From: an uncultured Clostridia bacterium
GTDB lineage: Bacteria; Bacillota; Clostridia; Christensenellales; Aristaeellaceae
Assembly: GCA_946615495.1 (NCBI GenBank)
Contig: CAMOHY010000057.1
Span: forward strand, 1 to 10,425
Length of the DNA: 10,425 nucleotides
Direction of reading: 5' to 3'
Part shown: positions 1-6,962 of the stretch, piece after piece
Position numbering within the stretch: the stretch's first letter is position 1
How the letters are laid out: each line of letters begins with the position of its first letter
The notes under the pieces: generated by a model
The model's database searches: none
The model's input: the letters and a program-made list of their open reading frames with translations, nothing else
What the model was told of the DNA's origin: nothing
Position numbers and translations under genes: made by a program

Positions 1-944
1 TGCAGGCAGAAGTAGATGATGAGCAGGGGCAGGATGGTCAAAATGGTGCCGGCCATGGTGACGGCCTCGTTTTGAATGTTGGTGGCCCCGCCCATCTTGG
101 CGGCCCAGCCGCTCACCTTTTCCAGGTACGCCTTGTAGCTGTCCTCGAATTTACTCAGTTCCATGAGCAATGTGGACACGCTGTGGGCGTCGCCCAGGGC
201 GGCGTTGCCCATGTACAGGCTGGTGGTGTAGGTTTCATTCCAATACCATACGAAGGAAAACAGGAAGGTGGTCAGCATAGCGGGCAGGCCCAGGGGCACG
301 CCGATGGTGAAAAAGATGCGCTTTTCGCTGGCCCCGTCCACCCGGGCGGCCTCGTCCAGGGAGGCGGGGGTCTGCTCGTAGAACGCCTTGTAAATCAGGA
401 TGAAAATGGCGCTGCGCAGGCCCTGGCCGGTGGCGGCGGGCAGAATCATGGTGAGGATGGAGCCTAAGATGCCGTAATCGGAATATAGGGTGTAGGTGGG
501 CACCATGAGCACCGGGAAGGGCACGATGAAGGTGAGCAGCACGCAGGCCATCCAGAAATTCTTGCCCTTAAAGCGGAACCGGGCGAAGGCATAGCCCGCC
601 AGGGCGCAGGAAAGGGTTTGAAAGAGGCTGGGCAGGAAGGAAACCAGCAGCGTATCCATCAGATGCTCCTGAAAGCCCATCACCTCCAGGGCTTTTTGGT
701 AATTGTCCAGGCTCAATTGATGGGGCAGCCACTGCACGGAGGGGTCCAGCAGGTCCGTTAAGGATTTGAGGCTGGTGACTCCCATGTGCAAAATGGGGTA
801 CACGTACACAAAGCCAAGAGACGTGAGCATTACGTACAGGAACGCCTTGGCCCCCAGCCCCAGCTTTCCGTTGCTGCCCAGGATGGCTTTTTTCACAGCC
901 TGGGCGCTGTTTTTCCGGGGAAAAACCGTTGCTTTCGCGCTCAT
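1..944 (-). CDS. Carbohydrate ABC transporter permease (MalG/UgpE-like), 3' end outside window
   Basis: Inner-membrane subunit of a type I sugar importer. The frame is open from the ATG at 944 to the window edge: 314 codons with no stop, so probably only a short C-terminal tail is missing. Hydrophobic segments lie near residues 32-52, 95-122, 130-150, 165-187, 220-240 and 295-314, matching the six-helix MalG type. The ATPase-docking EAA loop is clear at 198-221 (EAARVDGAS, then GVPLGLPA). The start follows AAAGGAGG by 6 bases, and its ATG overlaps the stop of the preceding permease gene (ATGA), so translation is probably coupled. The stretch between the last two helices (about 240-295) looks longer than usual and is rich in charged residues. 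Family assignment is secure; the substrate is unknown. It is the third permease of the operon. Confidence 0.93.
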   Translation of the reverse strand, partial: MSAKATVFPRKNSAQAVKKAILGSNGKLGLGAKAFLYVMLTSLGFVYVYPILHMGVTSLKSLTDLLDPSVQWLPHQLSLDNYQKALEVMGFQEHLMDTLLVSFLPSLFQTLSCALAGYAFARFRFKGKNFWMACVLLTFIVPFPVLMVPTYTLYSDYGILGSILTMILPAATGQGLRSAIFILIYKAFYEQTPASLDEAARVDGASEKRIFFTIGVPLGLPAMLTTFLFSFVWYWNETYTTSLYMGNAALGDAHSVSTLLMELSKFEDSYKAYLEKVSGWAAKMGGATNIQNEAVTMAGTILTILPLLIIYFCL

Positions 945-1897
945 GCCGCGCCTCCTTTCCGGGCGGCGGCGCGCTGGGCGTGCAATCGCTCTACCCTGAG
1001 TTGCTCTCTGGTTTTGCTGACCTCCACCACCGTGGCCTTCCGGGGCTTGGTGACCAGATAGATGACCAGCAGGCCCACGGCCAGGGTGAGCGTATACACC
1101 CAGGCCATGGCGGAAGCCACGCCGTAGCCGCCGCCAAAGGAGGTGTTGAACATGCGGGAATTGATTTCGGAAATCACGTTGTTTAATCCGCTGGTGGCCA
1201 GGAAAACCAGGGTGTAAATGCCGTTAATGAGAATCATGGGCTGAATGGCGGGCAGGGTGATTTTCCAGAAGGCCACCCAGCCTCCCGCGCCGTCAATCAG
1301 CGCGGCCTCGTACACCGAGCGGTCAATTTTCTGCAATCCCGCCATGTAAATCAGAATGGGCACGCCGGAATACCAGAGCACCAGAATCAATTGGGTAAAC
1401 AGGCTGTTTAAGGGATTGGCCAGGGACGCGGGCAGCAATTCTGAAACGATGCCCGATACGCCGTAGCTTTCAATCAGGGGCACGGTGGTGGCCCCCTCGT
1501 CCATGAGCCGCTGGAGCACCGGGCCGGATACCACAATGATGGGCAGGAAGAAGATGGTGCGGTACACGCCCTTGCCTTTGATGTTATGGTTCAGCATCAT
1601 GGCGATCACCAGGGAAAATACCAGAATCACCGCCAGGCGCAGGATGGCTTCCCGATAGAAATCGGACAGCAATCCCGTGAACACCGTATCTTCGTTGAAC
1701 AGGTACTTGAAGTTATCAAAGCCAACATAGCTCATTTTCCGGCCCGCGGCGGTCATTTTCACGTTGCTCAGGCTGTAAATGAAGGACTGAACCAAGGGCA
1801 CCGCGAAAAAGCACACAAAGCCGACGAGCCAGGGAAGCAGGAAGATGTAGCCCTTCATTTCCCGCCGGGCCACCAGGCCGAACCATTTCTTTTTCAT
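941..1897 (-). CDS. Sugar ABC transporter permease (MalF/UgpA/LplB-like)
   Basis: Membrane subunit of a type I carbohydrate importer, 318 residues, a normal length for the family. Hydrophobic segments lie near 15-37, 84-103, 113-130, 166-187, 221-240 and 262-283. The EAA loop that contacts the ATPase starts at 197 (EAALIDGAG) and ends in KITLPAIQP near 212-220, close to the consensus. After the last helix comes a basic, charged tail of about 35 residues (284-318), expected in the cytoplasm and unusually long. The ATG overlaps the TGA of the DUF5696 gene (ATGA), and its own TGA overlaps the ATG of the next permease, so it sits in a translationally coupled trio. The upstream sequence AAAGGGGGCGGAG is a purine-rich but less canonical ribosome binding site. 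It most likely pairs with the next permease; the substrate is unknown. Confidence 0.94.
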   Translation of the reverse strand: MKKKWFGLVARREMKGYIFLLPWLVGFVCFFAVPLVQSFIYSLSNVKMTAAGRKMSYVGFDNFKYLFNEDTVFTGLLSDFYREAILRLAVILVFSLVIAMMLNHNIKGKGVYRTIFFLPIIVVSGPVLQRLMDEGATTVPLIESYGVSGIVSELLPASLANPLNSLFTQLILVLWYSGVPILIYMAGLQKIDRSVYEAALIDGAGGWVAFWKITLPAIQPMILINGIYTLVFLATSGLNNVISEINSRMFNTSFGGGYGVASAMAWVYTLTLAVGLLVIYLVTKPRKATVVEVSKTREQLRVERLHAQRAAARKGGAA

Positions 1898-4014
1898 TCC
1901 GCTCCGCCCCCTTTCACCAAAGCATAGCTCAGGGGCTCCACCTGCGTTCCGTTCACGGTGCAGGGCTGATCGCCGTAATTCACCAGCAGGAAAAGATCCT
2001 CGCCATACCGCACCTGGGCCACGCCGTTTGCAAGCAGCGTGTGATCGGTCATCGTCCGGTCCCCAATTTCCGCGCGGAGGGCCCGGATTTCTTCATCCGT
2101 TTTGAGCACGGTATCGGCCATCACGCTCCACTGCGCCGTAAATACATCGGAGGAATTGGTGTTCATCAGCTTCTGCACTTCCTCACCTGTAATCAGGAAG
2201 GAAGGATTGGCGCCGTATTCAATCAGCTTGAGCATTTGCCGCCGCTGGTTGGAATCGAAATTATTGTAATTGCCATAGTAGGGCACATGGCCGCTTAAAA
2301 CCAAAGGCAGGAAGGGCACCTCGGCGGTAATGAAGGAATAGCTGGTGCAGCTAAGGCTCATATCCAGATACGCCGACATGAAAGGATAGTAGGCGGCCAA
2401 GGGGTTTTTCAGGGCCAGCTTCATAGCCGCAAGCTGCCTCAGCGCTTCCCTGCCGCTTTCCAGCGCCTCGCCCCGGGTGTAGTTCCGCCCGGCGGAATAG
2501 TAGGAAAACAGGGTGTTGGGCAGGGTAGAAAGCGTCACGCCGGGAAAGCCGGCCTGATACTTTTTTTGGTAATCCTTTAAGATTTCCGCCGTGCGCCGGG
2601 GCGTTAAGTAGTACATGGAAGGATACAGCTCCTTCCCCGTGGGAATCTCCGCCACCGTTTGGCCGATGGAGCGCACGATGTCCAAGCGCATATTGTACAT
2701 GCGATTGGGGTTCGCCAGCACGGGGTCGGTTTCCAGGAAGAACAGACCGCCGGCCGCTTCCGTTTCATCCTTCAGGGCCGTTAACTCCTTGACGCTGCCA
2801 AGCTTTCCCTCCAGCCCCACAGCGCCGCTGCCATAGTTTTGGGAAAGGCCGCCGCTTTGCCAGCCCCGGTAATTGATGAGCGGCGCCGTCAAGCCCAGGG
2901 CCAAGGCTTCCTTGAGAATCTCTCTGGCCTGATTCACCGTGGTCATGGGCACCAGCTGATCCCACAAAAGGAACTTTTCCGTTTCCGCGCCCAGGAAGTC
3001 CAGCCGGGGACGATAGGCCGTATCGGCGGTTTGCAGGGCGTTTTCGTTTTCCAATACCCGCCGGTATTTCCGGGCCATGCCGGCGTAATTGGCTTCCTCC
3101 CCTTGCAGGAAGTAGAAGCGCACCTTCATATCCCGGCAGTAAGCGTTGGTTTCCCTGGCGGGCAGGCCCATGGTGCGGGTGGTTTGGCGAATGTAGGATT
3201 CCCGCAGGATGAAATGCGCCGCCGCCCAATTGTATTCCGTGATTACGCCGCCGGGATAGGCCAGCATTTCCGCCGCTTCCCCGCCTTTTTCCACGACCGC
3301 CAGGAAAGCCGCGCCTTCCTCCGTGTAGGCCATGCCGTACAAAGGCAGGGTTATTTCCTCCGCCGGGCGGTTCAGGCGGGAGGAAACGCTCCGGTCCACC
3401 CCCACATTGGCCCCGTAGATTCGCTTGATGTACGGCGTGTTGCCCACACCCTTGCCGTCGGAAAAAGCGATGATGGCCCCCGCCGCTTCCGGGATCAGCA
3501 TATAGCCCGCCCGCTCATTGAGGCGCGACGCGCCAAAGCAGGGCAGCAAATACAGGCCGCAAAGCTGGGTTTCGCCGTATTCCTCAATGGAGTCCCCCGG
3601 CACGAAAACGGACAGGCCGTCCTCCTCCAGCCGGATTTCCACCTTCATTCTTTGGCCCAGGGCCGGAAAATCCACGGTAAAGTCCGCGCCGTCTTTTCGC
3701 TTTTCCATTGCAAGCTGCGCTTCCCCCGTGCGCACATCGGCCCGCTGGGCGGAGGTGCTGGTGCCGGACACGTAATCGATGCTGAAGGAGGAGGAAAGGA
3801 AGCCCTTCCAGGCGGCGTTTCCGGATACGCTGTCCGGGTCCGCCCCGCTCATGTATTCCTTTCCGCTGGCCTTATCCAGCAGGGAAAGGGCCATGGTTTC
3901 GCTGTCGATGGTTAAAAGATAGCCTTCATTTTCCGCCGTATGCGTTTCCGCCGCGCCGGTCCAGGGCAAAAGCAGCAGCAAAAGCAACAGCAGGCAAAAT
4001 TCTTTACTTCTCAT
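1894..4014 (-). CDS. Secreted DUF5696-type protein with glycoside-hydrolase-like architecture
   Basis: A 706-residue exported protein that I recognise, with moderate confidence, as the DUF5696 family found beside sugar ABC transporters in Firmicutes. The start is the ATG at 4014: a poly-leucine signal peptide follows directly (residues 1-22, ending near GAA), and AAGGAGG lies 12 bases upstream. A longer reading from a TTG at 4068 would put 18 polar residues before the signal and is unlikely. There is no lipobox cysteine, so it should be released or held non-covalently. About 30-300 reads as beta-sandwich, about 335-610 as an alternating alpha/beta region like a TIM barrel (conspicuous RGWQSGG at 383-389, LETDP at 427-431), and about 655-702 as a short C-terminal beta domain. 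That order resembles several glycoside hydrolase clans, but I cannot point to proven catalytic acids. It overlaps the NHL-YIP1 gene by 11 bases and the next permease by 4. A non-catalytic glycan-binding role is possible. Confidence 0.85.
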   Translation of the reverse strand: MRSKEFCLLLLLLLLLPWTGAAETHTAENEGYLLTIDSETMALSLLDKASGKEYMSGADPDSVSGNAAWKGFLSSSFSIDYVSGTSTSAQRADVRTGEAQLAMEKRKDGADFTVDFPALGQRMKVEIRLEEDGLSVFVPGDSIEEYGETQLCGLYLLPCFGASRLNERAGYMLIPEAAGAIIAFSDGKGVGNTPYIKRIYGANVGVDRSVSSRLNRPAEEITLPLYGMAYTEEGAAFLAVVEKGGEAAEMLAYPGGVITEYNWAAAHFILRESYIRQTTRTMGLPARETNAYCRDMKVRFYFLQGEEANYAGMARKYRRVLENENALQTADTAYRPRLDFLGAETEKFLLWDQLVPMTTVNQAREILKEALALGLTAPLINYRGWQSGGLSQNYGSGAVGLEGKLGSVKELTALKDETEAAGGLFFLETDPVLANPNRMYNMRLDIVRSIGQTVAEIPTGKELYPSMYYLTPRRTAEILKDYQKKYQAGFPGVTLSTLPNTLFSYYSAGRNYTRGEALESGREALRQLAAMKLALKNPLAAYYPFMSAYLDMSLSCTSYSFITAEVPFLPLVLSGHVPYYGNYNNFDSNQRRQMLKLIEYGANPSFLITGEEVQKLMNTNSSDVFTAQWSVMADTVLKTDEEIRALRAEIGDRTMTDHTLLANGVAQVRYGEDLFLLVNYGDQPCTVNGTQVEPLSYALVKGGGAE

Positions 4015-6028
4015 AGTAGAATCTCGCCTCCTTCCAAACGCCGGAAAGGAATTCCCATAACTGGGCAATCAGCGCCGCCGCGATCACCAGGGCGATCACG
4101 ATCATGAGCATGGTGAACAGGGAAAGCAGCAGCGTCACGATGGTTTCCCGGAAGGAATAGTTTTGCAGGGTTTTCACCATCATCACAATCAGGATGAAGC
4201 ACCCGGCCAGAGAAAGAATGTTCAGCAGGGTAATAATGAACGCTTCGTTGTAGGTGAGCACGAAGGACAGGCCGAATACGATGGGGGTCAGCACGATATA
4301 GGGGGTCAGGGCGTAGGCCAGGCCGCAGTACATTTGCTTAAAGGTGCCTTCCCCATCCCGGATGGAGCAAATCAGATTGCAGGCCACCAGGAACAGCAGC
4401 AGGCCCCCGATTACCAGCACAATATCGTGCATGATTTCATAGCGCCCGTCCTGCACGCCCTTGAACAGGAAGCCGCAGGCGTATTTGTTCACCAGGTAAA
4501 TCACGAACATGGCGGCGTATAAGATGGAAGCGGACAGAACAGACACCTTGTTTTCAAACCGCACGCCATAATAGGCGTCCGCCGGATTCCGGGGGAAATA
4601 GCCCATGAAACGGATTTCCCGGACGAGCTTTGCGTCCATAGCGCGCCCGACGGCCTGCGATAAACGCGCCGCGGGCCGCCATTTGGTTTTGAGCAGCTTC
4701 CATAACCTGCGCAGAAGAATCAGGGCCGCGATGCCGAAAATGAGCCACAGGATATTTTGCTGGGCCCAGGCGTTGCGCACCTCCCAGTAAGCGTCGCTGT
4801 ACCCGGCCTTATCGCCTCCTAAGCGGAAGGCCTTCAGGGCGTCGCCGTAGCGCTCCAGTTTATAGTAGGCTTTGCCCAGGCCCATTTGGGCGTAATCGAA
4901 CATGCTGTTCAGCTTGATTACTTTTTCCCAGGGCTCCTGGCTGGGGGCGTACAGCCCTTCCTGGTAAAGGGCCAAGGCTTCATGCACCAGGGCGGCGTAT
5001 TCGGTGATTTCAAAGCGCTGCACCAGGGCCTTGTCCCGGTCCAGCACATAGAGCCGGCCCTCCGCGTCCACATCAATGGCCACGGTGGACACGAACAGGC
5101 CGATGCGGGTGCGGTCCAAGTCCTCGCCGCCAAAGTAGAACAGCACCCGTCCATCCCTGGTATATTCCATAATGGAGCCCAGCTCATTTACCACGAAAAC
5201 GGTTTCTTCCTTGCTCACCGCAATATCGATGGCGTTCTGGAAGCCCCAGGATACCGGGGGCATGATGTTGAGCCCGCTCATGCTCAGGCGCTTTACCGTT
5301 TCCGAGCCCGTGGTTACGGTGTACACCAGGCCGCGCGCGTCCATGGCCAAGGAAGTGGGCGTGGAGGGCACGTTCTTTTTGAGCATGTTCAATTGTTCCT
5401 GCGTATAGGTGAGGCGCTTGAGCTTTTCCTCCAGGGAAATTTCCGTGCTGTTGGCCCCAAAGTAGCCAAGAAACGTGCCGTCCGCGCTAAATTGGGCGAT
5501 GCCGTTGGTGTTGCCCTTGCTGATTACGTACATGCCCCCCGCCTCGTCCACGGCGATTTTGAGCGGCCGGAAAGCGTTTTTCTGTCCATACAAAGCGGTG
5601 CCGGGATGGGTGAGCGTCAGCAGCAATTCGCCGCTTTTTCCATCGAACACGAATACCGCGTCCTCCTTGCTGTCGCACACGTACAGCTTCCCGTTCCGGG
5701 CGTAAATGCCAGCGGGGGTGGAAAAGGTTTTCTTATCCCCAATTACCCGAATCAGCTCCCCGTCCAGGGTGCACTGAATCACCCGCTTGTTGCCCTCGTC
5801 GGAAATGTACAGGGTGTTCCCGTCCACAAACAGATCCGCCGGACGCTTCAATGCTTTTCCGTCAAATTCGTAATAGGTCTTTTCCGGCAAGTACCCGTTT
5901 TGGGAATAGACCCGCTTGCCGTCGTAGGTTTCGGTGAGGGTATAATACGGCGCTTCATCCGCCAGCGCCTGGAAGGGCGAAAGAAGAAGGCAGATGAGGG
6001 CGGCCCAAAGCAAGCACTTTCTTTTCAT
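4004..6028 (-). CDS. NHL beta-propeller / TPR / YIP1-domain membrane protein
   Basis: A 674-residue protein of unusual build. Residues 1-23 are a signal peptide (basic start, hydrophobic core, ALA-D end). About 60-340 holds NHL-type propeller repeats with recurring patterns such as RPADLFVDGNTLYISDEGNK, TPAGIYARNGKLYVCDS, LKIAVDEAGGMYVIS and STVAIDVDAEGRLYVLD. Residues 343-422 form a TPR-like helical pair (MGLGKAYYKLERYGDALKAF). A membrane helix sits at about 426-440, then a basic linker, then a YIP1-like domain (about 465-660) with roughly five hydrophobic helices. The propeller is probably outside the cell and could bind a ligand or partner. YIP1 domains are known in membrane trafficking in eukaryotes, but their bacterial role is unclear. 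The ATG at 6028 follows AAAGGAG by 8 bases, and the gene starts 16 bases after the preceding permease. The domain reading is good; the function is unknown. Confidence 0.9.
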   Translation of the reverse strand: MKRKCLLWAALICLLLSPFQALADEAPYYTLTETYDGKRVYSQNGYLPEKTYYEFDGKALKRPADLFVDGNTLYISDEGNKRVIQCTLDGELIRVIGDKKTFSTPAGIYARNGKLYVCDSKEDAVFVFDGKSGELLLTLTHPGTALYGQKNAFRPLKIAVDEAGGMYVISKGNTNGIAQFSADGTFLGYFGANSTEISLEEKLKRLTYTQEQLNMLKKNVPSTPTSLAMDARGLVYTVTTGSETVKRLSMSGLNIMPPVSWGFQNAIDIAVSKEETVFVVNELGSIMEYTRDGRVLFYFGGEDLDRTRIGLFVSTVAIDVDAEGRLYVLDRDKALVQRFEITEYAALVHEALALYQEGLYAPSQEPWEKVIKLNSMFDYAQMGLGKAYYKLERYGDALKAFRLGGDKAGYSDAYWEVRNAWAQQNILWLIFGIAALILLRRLWKLLKTKWRPAARLSQAVGRAMDAKLVREIRFMGYFPRNPADAYYGVRFENKVSVLSASILYAAMFVIYLVNKYACGFLFKGVQDGRYEIMHDIVLVIGGLLLFLVACNLICSIRDGEGTFKQMYCGLAYALTPYIVLTPIVFGLSFVLTYNEAFIITLLNILSLAGCFILIVMMVKTLQNYSFRETIVTLLLSLFTMLMIVIALVIAAALIAQLWEFLSGVWKEARFYYEK

Positions 6029-6044
6029 AAGGCCTTCTCCTTTC

Positions 6045-6962
6045 TCAGTCTTCCTTAAAAATCTTGCCGGACTCCTTGGTAATTACGTAAATCAAAATCA
6101 GCAGCACCACGGAGGCGGCGGAGGCGTAGCCCATTTCGTAACGGATAAAGCCGTAATCCTCAATCAGGTTCACGATCAATTGGCCCGCGTATTGCGGCGT
6201 GGGGTTGGCGCCGGACAGGGATACGCCGATGTAGCCCACCTGGAAGGTGTTCACCACCGCCATCACCATGCCAAAGAGCATCTGAGGCTTCATGAGGGGA
6301 ATGGTGATATAGAATACCTCCTGCAATCGGTTCCGGATGCCGTCGATGGAGCCCGCCTCGTACATGGTTTCATCAATGTTCATCATGCCCGCCAGCATGG
6401 CCAGGAACCCAACCCCCATGCTGCTCCACAGGGCCACCACGATCATGACGGGCATCAGGTATTCCGAGGACTGCAAAAAAGCAATGGGCTCGCTGATCCA
6501 GCCAAGGTTCAAAAGCAGCGCGTTTAAATACCCCCGCTCGTCGCCGCTGAACAGGATTCGCCAAACCACCGTCATGGCTACGCCGCTGGTCATGGAGGGG
6601 CTGTATAAAAGCAGCGCCAGCACGGTCCGGGGGCCCTTGGAAATCTGGCTTAAGCACCAGGCCAGGAAAAAGCTGAGCACATAGCCCCCCGGCCCCACGA
6701 TGACGGCGAACAAGATGGTGTTGGGCAGCACATACTGCATGAAAATGGCGTCGCGGGTGAGCAGGTTCACATAATTCATGAAGCCCACGAAGGAGGGCAA
6801 TTGAATGGTGTTGAAGTTTGTAAAGGACAGGCCGATGGCAATCGCCACCGGGATTACGATGAACAGGGAAAACAAAAGCGCGTAAGGGGCGATGAACACA
6901 TAGGCTGCCCGGATGCTTTGGGGACGGCGCGCAGGAGCGGCCAAGGATTTTGTTTTCATCAT
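6045..6962 (-). CDS. Sugar ABC transporter permease (MalF/UgpA-like), first of three
   Basis: Six-helix permease of a type I carbohydrate importer, 305 residues. Hydrophobic segments lie near 21-43, 79-105, 115-135, 168-192, 224-243 and 281-296. The loop at 202-226 (EAGSIDGIR, then ITIPLMKP) is a recognisable EAA loop with G replacing the second A. An external loop carrying a GYLNALLLNLG stretch near 144-154 is MalF-like. I choose the ATG at 6962: it sits 8 bases after AAAGGAG and overlaps the stop of the substrate-binding gene as ATGA. A GTG at 6971 would give three more residues but directly abuts the ribosome binding site. It is separated from the other two permeases by the NHL-YIP1 and DUF5696 genes, so its partner is not obvious: it may pair with the third permease, or the operon may encode two alternative pores. 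Confidence 0.93.
   Translation of the reverse strand: MMKTKSLAAPARRPQSIRAAYVFIAPYALLFSLFIVIPVAIAIGLSFTNFNTIQLPSFVGFMNYVNLLTRDAIFMQYVLPNTILFAVIVGPGGYVLSFFLAWCLSQISKGPRTVLALLLYSPSMTSGVAMTVVWRILFSGDERGYLNALLLNLGWISEPIAFLQSSEYLMPVMIVVALWSSMGVGFLAMLAGMMNIDETMYEAGSIDGIRNRLQEVFYITIPLMKPQMLFGMVMAVVNTFQVGYIGVSLSGANPTPQYAGQLIVNLIEDYGFIRYEMGYASAASVVLLILIYVITKESGKIFKED

Noticed and set aside
2839..3915. 358-codon plus-strand open frame
   Set aside because: Antisense shadow of the DUF5696-type gene, with low-complexity composition and no signal or domain.
4015..4068. Longer start (TTG at 4068) for the DUF5696-type gene
   Set aside because: It would place 18 polar residues before the poly-leucine signal peptide. 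The ATG at 4014 has AAGGAGG upstream and gives a normal signal peptide.
4886..6058. 390-codon plus-strand open frame
   Set aside because: Antisense shadow of the NHL-YIP1 gene, with no ribosome binding site support and no domain pattern.
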